A stretch of 64,000 nucleotides of DNA from Siphonobacter sp. SORGH_AS_0500 (GCF_002838835.1 NZ_NHPP01000008.1:212123-276122), one strand, 5' to 3'. Counted from the stretch's first letter, positions 40,934 through 51,062 are shown. Program-made: numbers and translations. The notes: generated from the sequence alone by a model not told the origin.

Positions 40934-42163
40934 ATGAATAAGAAAAAAGTACTTAACGATCCGGTCTATGGCTTCATTACCATTCCTGGTCATTTGATCT
41001 TCGACCTGATTGAACATCCTTACTTTCAACGCCTTCGGCGAATCAAACAATTGGGAATGGCTGAATTAGTCTACCCCGGAGCTCTTCATACCCGCTTTCA
41101 CCACGCTCTGGGAGCCATGCACCTGATGGGTGAAGCGATTAGCACACTTAAAAGTAAAGGTCATCTGATTTCGGATCAGGAATGCGAAGCGGTTCAAATC
41201 GCGATCCTTTTGCATGACATTGGTCATGGGCCGTTTTCGCACGTGCTGGAACATACGTTATTGCATCATGTCTCGCACGAGCGAATTTCACTATTGTTGA
41301 TGAATGAACTAAATCAGGAATTCAACGGGGCTCTTGACCTGGCGATTCGAATGTTTTCGGGTCAGTACGAACGTCGCTTTTTTTATGACCTCATTTCCAG
41401 TCAGTTGGATATTGACCGACTGGACTACCTCAATCGTGATTGCTTTTTTACCGGAGTAACAGAAGGAAGTATTGGCTCAGAACGCATTGTAAAGCTGCTT
41501 GATGTAGTGGATAACCAGTTGGTTGTAGAGCAAAAAGGGGTCTATTCCATTGAAAATTTCCTGACGGCTCGTCGACTGATGTACTGGCAGGTTTACCTGC
41601 ACAAAACGTCCATTTGTGCAGAAACGATGTTGATTCAGCTCATTCGTCGGGCTCGTGAGTTGGTCCATGAAGGTCAAACGGTTTATGCGACGCCTGCTTT
41701 AGAGACGTTTTTATATAACGAACCCAGCTTGCAGGACTTTCAAACGCATCCGCAATACATCAAGGCCTTTACCCGACTGGACGATTACGACATCTGGGCC
41801 TGTATTAAGCAATGGACGGTTCACGCCGATCGTTTGTTGTCCCATTTATCAACGATGTTACTGGATCGTAAACTTTACAAAATTCGCTTTTTTGATTCGG
41901 CTCCTTCGGAGGAAGTGATGGAAGATTTTCGAAAACGGGTGTTAGCTCTGCCCGGAGTTACTGAAGAGGAGTTACCCTATTTAGTAGTGCAGGGAGAAAC
42001 GACTAATTCAGCCTATTTGTCCAGCCGTCAACCCATCCGCATTTTAACCAAAGATCGGGGTGTGGTGGATGTTTCGGAAGCTTCGGACTTACCAACGATT
42101 AAAGCCTTAAGTCAGATCGTCAGAAAATTCTACGTCGCTTATGCCATTCGTGGCATCTCTTGA
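40934..42163 (+). CDS. HD-domain phosphohydrolase, dNTPase/SAMHD1-like
   Basis: 409 residues from the ATG at 40934; an upstream in-frame GTG at 40835 is less likely because it overlaps the previous gene. Motifs DPVYGFITIPG, EHPYFQRLRRIKQLG, TRFHHALGAMHL and ILLHDIGHGPFSHVLEH (HD pair) define the dNTPase-like HD family. A later SSQLDIDRLDYLNRD motif supplies the final Asp. Predicted deoxynucleotide triphosphohydrolase or related phosphohydrolase in the cytoplasm. Confidence 0.87.
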   Translation: MNKKKVLNDPVYGFITIPGHLIFDLIEHPYFQRLRRIKQLGMAELVYPGALHTRFHHALGAMHLMGEAISTLKSKGHLISDQECEAVQIAILLHDIGHGPFSHVLEHTLLHHVSHERISLLLMNELNQEFNGALDLAIRMFSGQYERRFFYDLISSQLDIDRLDYLNRDCFFTGVTEGSIGSERIVKLLDVVDNQLVVEQKGVYSIENFLTARRLMYWQVYLHKTSICAETMLIQLIRRARELVHEGQTVYATPALETFLYNEPSLQDFQTHPQYIKAFTRLDDYDIWACIKQWTVHADRLLSHLSTMLLDRKLYKIRFFDSAPSEEVMEDFRKRVLALPGVTEEELPYLVVQGETTNSAYLSSRQPIRILTKDRGVVDVSEASDLPTIKALSQIVRKFYVAYAIRGIS

Positions 42164-42198
42164 CGGATTTGAAGTTAGTATTAATTAGAGGTAATAGA

Positions 42199-42237
42199 GC
42201 TGGGTCGGTTCTCAGCCGAGCTTCCCCAGTTTTTATT
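42199..42237. terminator. terminator shared with the 3' end of the GH92 gene
   Basis: Outer stem CTGGG/CCCAG (42201-42205 with 42226-42230), inner TCGGTT/AGCCGA, then TTTTTATT. If the GH92 frame is restored, it lies inside that gene's last codons. Confidence 0.6.
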
Positions 42238-42254
42238 AGGTGTAGCACCCATTA

Positions 42255-44471
42255 CTAATTCCAGTATACCGCCAGCCAACACCTGATTGTGTGTAAGGAA
42301 GGTCTTCTGGAAGGCTTACCGTTCAGTTTCGCCGACTGGATGTATATGTTCTTCGTTGAGTTACCTATCGCTTTTACCGTAAAATTTTTGCCTTTGCCTA
42401 CATCAATCGAAGCTTCCGTAAAGCTCGGACTACCGATTACGTATTCCGGGCGACCGGGACTGGCGGGGTAAAAGCCTAGCATGCTAAAAGCCAGCCAAGC
42501 CGACATTTGTCCCCCATCTTCGTTTCCTGATAATCCGCCGGGGCCGCGTCCGTATTCTTCACTTACCAGTTGGCGTACCCATTTTTGAGTTTTGTACGGC
42601 TCTCCTGCCCACGCGTAGAGGTAGGCGGTGTGGTTACCCGGTTCGTTCCCGTGCCAGTAATAACCCTTTTCAAACATGCTATCAAGTTTGGCGACGAATC
42701 GTTCACGACCGCCGATTTGTTTGAGTAATCCGTTCATATCCTGCGGTACAAACCAGGTATACTGAGCGGGTGAACCTTCAGTAATGAAACTCACCCGAAT
42801 AGCGAAAGGATCAAATTTTTCACTCCAGCGACCATCGGCATAACGACCGCGAGCCCAGCCCGTTTTCGGATCAATTACGTTCTGGTAGTTTAGAGCTCGT
42901 TTCATTAATGCCTGATAATCTTCGGTTTTATGCAAAGCTTTAGCCAGTTGTGCCAGGCAAAAATCATCATAAGCGTACTCTAGTGTGCGGGAGGTTTGCT
43001 CACGCTTGTGGAAGGCCTGCCAAACGGAATCTTCCAGCGGAATATAGTTGTATTTCAGATAACTTTCCATGCCCCGGCGGCCCTTCCCTGACTCATAACT
43101 CTTCACATCCCGATTGACTTCAAAAGCATTCTTTCTCAGATAGCTATAAGCCTTTTGAACGTCAAAATCTCGAATCCCTTTTACGTAAGCATCAGCAATG
43201 GCGGAGGTAACGTGATCGCCGGTCATGGCGGCAGTGTAATGGTTCCAACAGGGGAAAATGGGCATCCAGCCGCCTTGTTCCGCCATATGCGTGAACGACT
43301 GCATCAAGTCTGCCGAGCGTTTGGGCTCAAGTAATACGTGCAAGGGTAAGCCCGCCCGGAAGGTATCCCACATGCTAAAATCGCAGTAGTAATCGAATCC
43401 TTTGGCTGTATGAATGGTCGAGTCGTCCGCAAAGCCGGGGTAACGTCCGTCCACGTCCGAGTAGAGGCGGGGCGTAATTTTCGTGTGATATAGGGCGGTG
43501 TAAAAAAGACTTTTATTTTCCTCTGTTCCTTTCAACTGTACTTTCCCTAATTCCCGATTCCAGGCTTCTTCGGAAGATTCCTGTACTTTTTTGAAATTCC
43601 AGTCGGGAATTTCAGCCTTCAGATTTCGATACGCTCCTTCCAGGTCGGTGAAAGAAGTTCCAACGCGGGCGGTTACCTGCGTTGGAGCGTGAGACGCAAA
43701 CTGAATCAGAGCACCGACCGCTTCTTCTCTGAGGTGGGCTTTTACTTTTGTTTGGTTCATTTGAATGACCGTATTCTGCCAAGTGCCAAAAGCTTCAAAA
43801 TCGGTATCAAACTGAATGACGAAGTAACCCCTGAAGCCCGCCGATTCACCCCAGCCCTGATAAATGCGATGAACGGGGTTGTATCCTACAATTTCCCGAC
43901 GTTCGGGGTGAATTTCAATAAATCCTTCCCCTTCGTCACTATTCGGTTCGATCAAAACGAAGTGGGTATCTTCATTCTGAAACTTGAATCGAAGAATTCC
44001 AGCCCGTGGCGTTGCCGTTATCTCCGTCTGGATTTGATAATCAGGTAAGTTGATGGAGTAAAACGAAGGAGTAACGATTTCATGATTATGAGAATAACTG
44101 GATTCAGGCCGTGTGGTAGCTTGGCCCGAGAAAGGCATCAGGGTTACCGTACCGTAATCCTGCACACAAGAGCCATTAAGCCAGTGCGAGCCACGAAAAC
44201 CATTGATTTTAGTATCGGTATAGTAATAGGGAGCGATACATTTTGTTTCGGTGCGACGGGTTTGAGGCGTCCAGCTAGTCATACCGTGAGGATGACCGAT
44301 GGCGGGAGAGATCTGCCCTTTCAATTCGCTTCCGGCCTCGCTGTGTCGCTGGGCGGAAAGGGTAGTGCTGGGAGCCGAGCCAATCAGCGGATTGACGTAT
44401 TGTACAGGCGATTTTTGCTGAGCCCAGGCCGAAAAACAACTGAAGCTTAACCAGATATATAAAAATTTCAT
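42255..44471 (-). CDS. GH92 family alpha-1,2-mannosidase-type hydrolase, C-terminus frameshifted
   Basis: 738 residues as read. Signal peptide ending AWAQ (about residue 18), then NPLIGSAPSTT, a PAIGHPHGMTSWTPQT segment, YSHNHEIVTP, and in the catalytic (alpha/alpha)6 domain the SMWDTFRAGLPL and GNEDGGQMSAWLAFSMLGFYPASPG motifs typical of GH92. These Ca2+-dependent enzymes remove mannose from glycans in the periplasm or outer membrane. The last 20 residues look wrong: adding one base near 42311-42316 restores FQKTFLTHNQVLAGGILELV and an end at 42182, the expected GH92 terminus. So the end is frameshifted, really or by sequencing. Confidence 0.88.
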   Translation of the reverse strand: MKFLYIWLSFSCFSAWAQQKSPVQYVNPLIGSAPSTTLSAQRHSEAGSELKGQISPAIGHPHGMTSWTPQTRRTETKCIAPYYYTDTKINGFRGSHWLNGSCVQDYGTVTLMPFSGQATTRPESSYSHNHEIVTPSFYSINLPDYQIQTEITATPRAGILRFKFQNEDTHFVLIEPNSDEGEGFIEIHPERREIVGYNPVHRIYQGWGESAGFRGYFVIQFDTDFEAFGTWQNTVIQMNQTKVKAHLREEAVGALIQFASHAPTQVTARVGTSFTDLEGAYRNLKAEIPDWNFKKVQESSEEAWNRELGKVQLKGTEENKSLFYTALYHTKITPRLYSDVDGRYPGFADDSTIHTAKGFDYYCDFSMWDTFRAGLPLHVLLEPKRSADLMQSFTHMAEQGGWMPIFPCWNHYTAAMTGDHVTSAIADAYVKGIRDFDVQKAYSYLRKNAFEVNRDVKSYESGKGRRGMESYLKYNYIPLEDSVWQAFHKREQTSRTLEYAYDDFCLAQLAKALHKTEDYQALMKRALNYQNVIDPKTGWARGRYADGRWSEKFDPFAIRVSFITEGSPAQYTWFVPQDMNGLLKQIGGRERFVAKLDSMFEKGYYWHGNEPGNHTAYLYAWAGEPYKTQKWVRQLVSEEYGRGPGGLSGNEDGGQMSAWLAFSMLGFYPASPGRPEYVIGSPSFTEASIDVGKGKNFTVKAIGNSTKNIYIQSAKLNGKPSRRPSLHTIRCWLAVYWN

Positions 44472-44702
44472 AGAAAAAAATAGAAAAGCATCAGGTTATA
44501 AAAGAGTGACGATGAACGAGGCAAAAATCCCTGTGATAATGATTTATAAAGTTTTGATATTTGCCAAATACACCAAATTCAATTTTATAAAAGCATGGCA
44601 AGCAAAGGGTTTTATCCCAGAAATGAATCATACCCTAGCGAAATGCCTATATTTACCTCACCAATTCAAAGTGATTTTGAAAATCATCGATAAACTTAAC
44701 TT

Positions 44703-45845
44703 ATGATGAAAAAAACGGTCATAATGGCCCTGATGTGCCTGCCCGCTTTGAGCTGGGCTCAAAGTGGTGCTTATACGCTAAAAGGCAAAATGGGACAACT
44801 GAATGCTCCTGCCAAGGCTTATTTACGTTATGTGAAGGATTCCAAATCGCAGTTGGATACAGCCGTGATTAAAAATGGAGTCTTTGAATTTAAGGGTTCG
44901 GTGGCAAATCCTCAGAAAGCTATGGTCTTCGTGGATGCGAAAAACAAAGGCCTGCGTCAAGTGGGTCGGGATCATATTGTGTACTTATACCTGGAACCTG
45001 GAACGATTAATGTGCAAAGTCCTGATTCGGCGGTGCATGCGAGCGTGAAAGGCCCGGCGGTTAATACCGAAAACGAAAAACTGAAAGCATCTTTGAAGGC
45101 TTCGAGTGAGAAAATGGCTGCATTGATGGCTGATTATCAGAAAGCGACGCCAGAACAACGCCAGTCAAAGGAGTTTGAAGAAGCGATTGATAAGCGTTAC
45201 GAAGCCATTCAGGAAGAGCAGAAAGCAGTTAACGCTCAATTTATTAAAGCGAATCCGAAAAGTATAGTTAGTCTGGACGCTTTGCAGGATGTGGGCGGTT
45301 CCGTGCCTGAATATGCAGACGTAGAGCCTTTATTCAGAACGCTTGCTCCCGAAGTAAAAAATACGGAAGCAGGTAAGGCTTACGCCAAAAAGCTGGAAAC
45401 TATGAAGGCGACGGCGATTGGTGCCGTAGCTCCGGCTTTTACGCAGGCAGATACGACAGGCCGTCTGATTTCTCTGGCTGATTTTAAAGGGAAGTATGTA
45501 TTACTGGACTTCTGGGCAAGCTGGTGCGGTCCCTGCCGTCGCGAGAATCCGAATGTAGTAGAAAATTTCCAGAAGTATAAAGATAAAAACTTCACCGTTC
45601 TCGGTGTTTCACTGGATCAGCCTGGAGCGAAAGAAGCCTGGCTGAAGGCCATCCATAAAGATAACCTAACCTGGACGCACGTGTCGGATCTTCAGTTCTG
45701 GAACAATGAAGCGGCAAAATTATACGGTATTCAGGCCATCCCTCAGAACTATCTCTTAGATCCTCAGGGTAAAATTATCGCTAAGAATATTCGCGGTAAG
45801 GCTCTGGGCGATAAACTGGCTGAGGTATTATCAGCGAGTAACTAA
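44703..45845 (+). CDS. thioredoxin/TlpA-like protein with N-terminal DUF4369
   Basis: 380 residues. Signal peptide ending SWAQ (about residue 20), a DUF4369-like beta domain (TLKGKMGQLNAPAKAYLRYV), a helical linker, and a thioredoxin domain with the redox motif WASWCGPCR plus a cis-Pro in IQAIPQNYLLD. Periplasmic disulfide or heme-maturation reductase of the TlpA/ResA type. Two adjacent ATG codons are possible starts. Solitary, ended by a strong terminator. Confidence 0.88.
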   Translation: MMKKTVIMALMCLPALSWAQSGAYTLKGKMGQLNAPAKAYLRYVKDSKSQLDTAVIKNGVFEFKGSVANPQKAMVFVDAKNKGLRQVGRDHIVYLYLEPGTINVQSPDSAVHASVKGPAVNTENEKLKASLKASSEKMAALMADYQKATPEQRQSKEFEEAIDKRYEAIQEEQKAVNAQFIKANPKSIVSLDALQDVGGSVPEYADVEPLFRTLAPEVKNTEAGKAYAKKLETMKATAIGAVAPAFTQADTTGRLISLADFKGKYVLLDFWASWCGPCRRENPNVVENFQKYKDKNFTVLGVSLDQPGAKEAWLKAIHKDNLTWTHVSDLQFWNNEAAKLYGIQAIPQNYLLDPQGKIIAKNIRGKALGDKLAEVLSASN

Positions 45846-45862
45846 ATATCAGATATAACTCT

Positions 45863-45906
45863 AAAAAACAAGGCTGACCAAATCAATTGGTCAGCCTTGT
45901 TTTTTG
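45863..45906. terminator. bidirectional intrinsic terminator
   Basis: Long stem AAAAAACAAGGCTGACCAA with its complement (45863-45881 with 45887-45905). Confidence 0.8.
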
Positions 45907-46138
45907 AATAAAGGAATTTATGATCTGTCTATGCCAGCTTTTCTATTACTGGAAAGGACGGGGTTTTGCTGCCAGTGGTAGGTTTTAAGTTTTACTTGGG
46001 AAACAGGGTTGGTTTATGATATGAATAAGGTTAAGCGAATCATTTGACCAGCCGTAATAGAGAGTACCGCTGCCAGCTAAAAGGCTGGCAGCAATAGCTT
46101 GTCCATTGGGTTGTTGCTGCCAGTGGAAAAAATGGCTC
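45907..46138. other. intergenic spacer with short repeats
   Basis: Contains two copies of TGCTGCCAGTGG (45968 and 46115) and a perfect hairpin GCTGCCAGC/GCTGGCAGC at 46069-46092. No gene is supportable. Confidence 0.45.
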
Positions 46139-47017
46139 TTAATACTTTCGCAAAATCCGTTCAACGGCTGTTAAGTAACCTCCGGCAAAGAGGTTTACAT
46201 GAACAAGTAGAGGATATAAATTATACAAAGGAATACGGTCGTTAAAGCCGGGTTCAACCGGAAAGGCTTCGTAATAACTCGTGTAGAAACTGGTATCAAA
46301 ACCGCCAAACATGGTGGTAAAGGCAATTTCAGCTTCCCTCAATCCAAAGTAGGTAGCTGGATCAACCAGGGCTACAGCTCCATCGGCACCCGTCATGACG
46401 TTACCACTCCAGAGATCGCCGTGTAATAAAGCTGGCTTTTCGTTGGGAATAAGATTGGGTAACTTCTCACAAAACTTCAGAAACTGATCGTATAACTTAT
46501 TCGAAAGCTTACCTTCATATAAGGCCCGCCCGGCTTGTACTTTCAGTCGGTTTTCTACGAAAAAGTCAATTCCCGAATCCATCCACTCATTTTGCTGAGG
46601 CAGAGCTCCGATGTAATTATTGAATTCCAGCCCGTGCTTTTCAGTAGTTACCCGATGAAGCTGAGCCAGCTTCTGGCCAAAGTCCATCCAGTAGTTCGAA
46701 AGTTGCGGACTCGATTCCAGAAAATCCATCATCAGGTAAGAACCATCACTTCGCTGACCGTATCCGTGCACGGCGGGAATGGTCAGGACATCCGTTTGCC
46801 GCAGGCGATTCAGACTCCGGGCTTCGCTTTCGAACATGCCTTCATGATCGCCCTGATTCCATTTAATAAAAAAAGAACCTTCAGCCGTTAGTACTTTGGC
46901 CGCGAGGTTGAAATTACCGCCATAGATGAACTGGAACTCCCGAACTTCGGGCTGAAAGCCCAGCGTTTCGAGTAATACACTTTCCAGAAATTGATATTGA
47001 TCTGCACTTTGAAACAT
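46139..47017 (-). CDS. fructosamine kinase family protein
   Basis: 292 residues. An aminoglycoside-phosphotransferase-like kinase fold: YGGNFNLAAKV N-lobe loop, FFIKWNQ with the ATP-binding Lys, catalytic loop LLHGDLWSGNV (HGD...N) and the metal motif VDPATYFGLREAEIAFT, all in fructosamine-3-kinase/ketosamine-kinase spacing. It would phosphorylate glycated amines for protein deglycation. Ends close to a repeat-bearing spacer; next upstream gene is the M14 peptidase. Confidence 0.85.
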   Translation of the reverse strand: MFQSADQYQFLESVLLETLGFQPEVREFQFIYGGNFNLAAKVLTAEGSFFIKWNQGDHEGMFESEARSLNRLRQTDVLTIPAVHGYGQRSDGSYLMMDFLESSPQLSNYWMDFGQKLAQLHRVTTEKHGLEFNNYIGALPQQNEWMDSGIDFFVENRLKVQAGRALYEGKLSNKLYDQFLKFCEKLPNLIPNEKPALLHGDLWSGNVMTGADGAVALVDPATYFGLREAEIAFTTMFGGFDTSFYTSYYEAFPVEPGFNDRIPLYNLYPLLVHVNLFAGGYLTAVERILRKY

Positions 47018-47087
47018 AAACAGCGGTTGGCTTTATACGGAATACTGCAAAATAGAGGTGCCAGTGGCGAACGACCAAATTCAGCCC

Positions 47088-48329
47088 CTATTTAACCCAT
47101 CCATTTTCAATTTTATAGGTAACGACTCCTTTGGCTGATTTTAGAATAAAATCGGCTTTACTGCCCATTTTTACGTCCGTTTCCAGGCGTAAACCCGTCG
47201 CGTCGATTTCTTGGGTACCGAAGAAAACGGAGCAGTCGCCGAGTTCTTCCACCGTTCCGCGAACGTACCATTTTTCAGGCCGATTAAAAACCGCTAGTTC
47301 CCGACGATTAATAGCAATATCCATTAGAATGGGTTTATTGTTTTTAATAACCGTCACGTTTCGAATGATCAGGTCAAACAGCGAACGTCCGTTTTCAGGA
47401 ATGGTTTCGTAGTCTTCAATGGCTTCTTTGGCATAACTTTCAGAAGCGATGGTGTGCAAACCACTTAATAATGCTACATAGTTCAGTCGGCGAATTTTCT
47501 GTTTTTCAGGATCATTCGTATAACCACCCGACTCGATTAAAACGAGTGAACTACCCCATTTCTGAATATTATCTCCGAAAGCACGAGGTTCAAATTCGTC
47601 CGAAAAACGTCCAACCTGATTAGGAATGAACTGCTGTAAATTTCGGTTCAGCGAAACGATTAACTGCATGGAACGTTTCCGTACGTCATTGACTTCCCGA
47701 GCTTCGTTATAGGCCGTAGCCAGAAAAGAAATCGTAGCCAGATTTTTCGTCTTACCCGCCGAATACCGGGGTTCCTGATCGTGCAGATTAAAGGCAAACG
47801 TCGGCTGAATGCTTTGCTGAAGCGACTTGAGTAACTGGCCTTCTGGGGTTTGTAAACGCAAGGCATCACGATTCATGTCTATCCCTAAAGCGGTTCTCCT
47901 GGTCCAGGCTTCCGCTCCGTCAGGATTCAGCATGGGCACGAAGTATAAGGTCGTTTTCTCCAGAATTTCTTTACGTAAATCGTCGAAAGCATCGTTAGAG
48001 GCAGAGAAAAAACGGAAAAGATCAAAAATGGCCATGGTGGCTGTAGCCTCATCTCCGTGCATTTGTGACCAAAGTAACACATTCGTTGGTCCCGTGCCGA
48101 TCTTAACCATATGCAGACTACGGCCTTCGGTGGAAGTACCTACCTGTTTTACTTCAAAGCTAGCTTTCGCCGCATTCAGCAAAGGGATGATGTCTTTATG
48201 GGTAAACCGGCGTTCGGTTAAGGCTTTTTCTTTAAAAGTTTCGTGAGAATCAAAAAGTTGCTGAAGCATATTCTGAGCATTCGTACGGGCCGCAAAACCT
48301 AATAAGAGCAATAAGAAAAGGTATTTCAT
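47088..48329 (-). CDS. M14 family zinc carboxypeptidase, exported
   Basis: 413 residues. Signal peptide ending TNAQ (about residue 19), then the zinc motif QMHGDEATAT (HxxE), a LDPDGAEAWTRRT-like MLNPDGAEAW segment, NRDALRLQTPEG, the third ligand in FNLHDQEPRY, and a late IESGGY-type substrate Glu region (VLIESGGYTND). These are the M14 carboxypeptidase hallmarks. A C-terminal beta domain follows. Periplasmic peptidase or peptidoglycan-amidase-like role. Solitary gene. Confidence 0.85.
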   Translation of the reverse strand: MKYLFLLLLLGFAARTNAQNMLQQLFDSHETFKEKALTERRFTHKDIIPLLNAAKASFEVKQVGTSTEGRSLHMVKIGTGPTNVLLWSQMHGDEATATMAIFDLFRFFSASNDAFDDLRKEILEKTTLYFVPMLNPDGAEAWTRRTALGIDMNRDALRLQTPEGQLLKSLQQSIQPTFAFNLHDQEPRYSAGKTKNLATISFLATAYNEAREVNDVRKRSMQLIVSLNRNLQQFIPNQVGRFSDEFEPRAFGDNIQKWGSSLVLIESGGYTNDPEKQKIRRLNYVALLSGLHTIASESYAKEAIEDYETIPENGRSLFDLIIRNVTVIKNNKPILMDIAINRRELAVFNRPEKWYVRGTVEELGDCSVFFGTQEIDATGLRLETDVKMGSKADFILKSAKGVVTYKIENGWVK

Positions 48330-48434
48330 AGCAATTCATCAGCGTTATGCGGTTCAGGTAATCACGCAAAAGTAAATAGTTTACGGTTTTTTCAGGATGT
48401 ACTAACTTCCCGAAAGTTTACTTAAAGCTAATAA

Positions 48435-49652
48435 CTAAAACTTCCCACTCCCGATTTTCTGCGAGCGATAAATCCCGGCGTTACCCGAAAAAAGATAAGT
48501 AATGAAACAGGCGAGAGCCAGGTAAGGGGCACTCTCTGTTCCGAAAAGCTCAATACCCATGATCGTGCTGGCTAGCGGGGTATTAGATGCTCCAGCGAAA
48601 ACAGCTACAAAACCAATTCCGGCCATTAACCCCACAGGTAACTGAAGAAGCTGAGCGGCAGCATTCCCAAACGTTGCTCCAATAAAAAATAGGGGCGTTA
48701 CTTCGCCACCCTTAAAGCCAACGCCCAGCGTAAACGTCGTGGAAAGCGTTTTCATAATCCAGTCGTACCAGGGCAGAGGATCATGAAAGGAAGACACGAT
48801 GGTAGGGATGCCAAGTCCGATGTATTTCGTTGTACCCGAAAGCCAGATGGCTAAAGCGATAAAAATGCCGCCAAGCATGGGACGAAAAGGAGGGAAGCTA
48901 ATGTAGGTTTTTACTTGTCTGGCCCAGAAATGGGTTAACTCCGCGAAAAGCCTGCTAATCAGCCCAAAGGCCATGCTGGCTAAGGCAATCTTTATAAATA
49001 AGCTGACACTAAAAGCCGGAACCAGATTAATGGCATAATGCGTATGCCCAACGCCCCACCAATGGCAGGTTTGATCGGCAAATAAGGCAGCTAATAAACT
49101 GGGAATGAGAGCTTCGTAACCTAATTGTCCAATGATGAAAACTTCCAGAGCAAAGACGGTGCCGGCCAGCGGAGTGCCAAAAACGGAGGCGAAACCTGCA
49201 CTAATACCCGTCACTAACAGCGTTTTTCGATCAATGTTCGATAACTTAAAAAGTTTGGTGAACTGATCGGCAATGGCCCCTCCCATCTGTACAGCCGTAC
49301 CTTCCCGCCCTGCCGATCCGCCAAATACATGGGTCAACAAGGTGGTTATTAACACCAGTGGAGCCATTTTAAAGGGAATGATTTTCGTGGGATTCTGCCA
49401 TTCTTCAATGAGCTGGTTATTACCCTTCACGACGCTTTCTCCCCAGTAATGATAAATGGCCCCGACGAGAAAACCACCCAGTGGTAGTAAAGCAATGATC
49501 CATAAATGACTTTCCCGATACTGCGTTATGGCATCGAGCGAAACCAGAAAAAAGGCAGAAGCTGAACCCACTAGTGTTCCAACGAGAGCACTTAACCCTA
49601 GCCAGCGGAGAAGATAAATGAAGGGGTGATTCAGTTTGGTTACAATGGGCAT
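48435..49652 (-). CDS. ClC-family chloride channel/transporter
   Basis: 405 residues with about ten hydrophobic segments. The ClC signatures are GSAGREGTAVQMGGA (anion-filter loop, with GREG) and LGVGFKGGEVTPLFFIGATFGNA (the GxFxP-equivalent filter segment). ClC proteins exchange or conduct Cl-, or F- in some bacterial clades. The filter has Thr in place of the usual Pro after GREG, as seen in several bacterial relatives. It starts 8 bp after the upstream cupin gene, forming an operon. Confidence 0.88.
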   Translation of the reverse strand: MPIVTKLNHPFIYLLRWLGLSALVGTLVGSASAFFLVSLDAITQYRESHLWIIALLPLGGFLVGAIYHYWGESVVKGNNQLIEEWQNPTKIIPFKMAPLVLITTLLTHVFGGSAGREGTAVQMGGAIADQFTKLFKLSNIDRKTLLVTGISAGFASVFGTPLAGTVFALEVFIIGQLGYEALIPSLLAALFADQTCHWWGVGHTHYAINLVPAFSVSLFIKIALASMAFGLISRLFAELTHFWARQVKTYISFPPFRPMLGGIFIALAIWLSGTTKYIGLGIPTIVSSFHDPLPWYDWIMKTLSTTFTLGVGFKGGEVTPLFFIGATFGNAAAQLLQLPVGLMAGIGFVAVFAGASNTPLASTIMGIELFGTESAPYLALACFITYLFSGNAGIYRSQKIGSGKF

Positions 49653-49660
49653 AGTCCCGA

Positions 49661-50164
49661 TTATGAATGCGTAAGTTCTTGAATGAGTGTTTGATACGCA
49701 GGATTCGTCGAAATAACGGTTTGATGAGTGGATAACTCAAAATCGGCAAAGTCGAACCCGGGAGCGACTGTACAGCCTACCAGTGCATACGTCGTTCCTG
49801 CCGCCGGACGTGAAGCAAACCAATACCCCGCCGGAACAACGGCCTGAAACACTTCGCCTTTGTCAGGATCCGAACCGAGACGAATGATTTCCAGATGACC
49901 ATCGGTATCAAATACGAAAACTTCCAGTGGATCACCCGCGTAAAAGTGCCAGACTTCATCGGACTGAATGCGGTGCAGAGCGGAGAAATGATGACTTTCT
50001 AGTAAAAAATAAATGGCTGTACTTAAATGACGGTCGCCCGTAAAACGACCGGGCAAGGCACTTTGGGCAATGGTTTCCGTCGAACGGTACGTTTCTGCAA
50101 AATAACCCCCTTCGGGGTGTGCTTGCATCTGGTATTTCTCAATCCAATAGGTGGCTGGTTTCAT
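49661..50164 (-). CDS. cupin domain protein (DUF985/Cupin_5)
   Basis: 167 residues from the ATG at 50164; an upstream in-frame ATG at 50251 would add a poor, hydrophobic leader. MQAHPEGGYFAETYRS and LHRIQSDEVWHFYAGDPLEV and a late YWFASRP..GTTYALVGCTVAPGFDF match the DUF985 cupin. These have an epimerase-like beta barrel, enzymatic role unclear. Cotranscribed with the ClC channel gene. Confidence 0.85.
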   Translation of the reverse strand: MKPATYWIEKYQMQAHPEGGYFAETYRSTETIAQSALPGRFTGDRHLSTAIYFLLESHHFSALHRIQSDEVWHFYAGDPLEVFVFDTDGHLEIIRLGSDPDKGEVFQAVVPAGYWFASRPAAGTTYALVGCTVAPGFDFADFELSTHQTVISTNPAYQTLIQELTHS

Positions 50165-50519
50165 ATCAAAATAGTCAAGGCCAATTTTTAAGCTAAAAAT
50201 TTTAAAGAAGTATATATTCTTTAAGCAGCAAAAGAATATATGTAAATACACTGGTTACCAGTTTGTTAGGTATAGGTACGATTTGACTCGAATTAACTGT
50301 GCTGGTTAAAAGTACGATAGTCCATCTGTGAAAATGGAAAAATTATAAAAGTTACATGCAACATTTCAGAAGAAGAGCTTGTCTTTCCCTCGAAATTGAT
50401 TCAATAAAGCAGAGCAAATCATTTTGTGTAAAGGGCTGAAGAAGAGAGAAATGATAGGATAGAGGGGTAATTGAATCAATTTCTATAAACCCGGAACCTA
50501 CCTGTCTTTTTGAAATCAT

Positions 50520-51062
50520 TTGGAGCAGACTTTGTACATAGATCGGCATTATTCACTTGTTGAAGCCTGTAAACGGGGTGACCGTAAGGCTCAGTACGAG
50601 CTGTATCGGCTGTACTCGAAGTCGATGTTCAACGTGTGCATGCGAATCCTGAATCACATGGGCGAGGCCGAAGATGTCTTGCAGGAAGCCTTTCTGGACG
50701 CGTTCCAGAAAATTCATGACTTCCGGCAAACCAGCACCTTCGGGGCCTGGCTGAAACAGATCGTCGTTAACCGAGCCATCAATCAGCTACGCCAACGTAA
50801 GCTGGAATGGGTTGATGTGGAAGAAGCCGACTCGGTGGGCGAAGAAGTAAGTATTCCGCAGGAGGAAACCGATTGGGAGATAGAACGCGTACGTTTGGGC
50901 ATTCAGCAATTACCCGATGGTTTCAGAACGGTTCTGAGTTTATACCTGCTGGAAGGGTATGACCACGAAGAGATTGCCAACATATTGAATATCTCGGAAT
51001 CAACCTCGCGGACACAGTATATGCGGGCCAAACGCAAATTAGTAGAGTTATTAACGGAATAA
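50520..51062 (+). CDS. ECF-type RNA polymerase sigma-70 factor
   Basis: 180 residues. Region 2 (ELYRLYSKSMFNVCMRILN, AEDVLQEAFLDAFQKI, FRQTSTFGAWLKQIVVNRAINQLRQRK) and region 4 (LPDGFRTVLSLYLLEGYDHEEIANILNISESTSRTQYMRAKRKL) are complete. There is no in-frame ATG before residue 35; the best start is the TTG at 50520, shortly after an in-frame stop. The next genes are a membrane protein with an anti-sigma-like layout and a DUF4097-like protein, so this is a sigma/anti-sigma operon for envelope regulation. Confidence 0.87.
   Translation: MEQTLYIDRHYSLVEACKRGDRKAQYELYRLYSKSMFNVCMRILNHMGEAEDVLQEAFLDAFQKIHDFRQTSTFGAWLKQIVVNRAINQLRQRKLEWVDVEEADSVGEEVSIPQEETDWEIERVRLGIQQLPDGFRTVLSLYLLEGYDHEEIANILNISESTSRTQYMRAKRKLVELLTE

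Noticed and set aside
44506..44706. 66-aa frame before the thioredoxin gene
   Set aside because: No recognisable pattern, AT-rich, and ends over the thioredoxin start; more likely leader sequence.
45930..46138. Possible gene fragment on the minus strand reading QQQPNGQAIAASLL
   Set aside because: No start, no family resemblance, and the region is dominated by CTGCCAG repeats and a hairpin.
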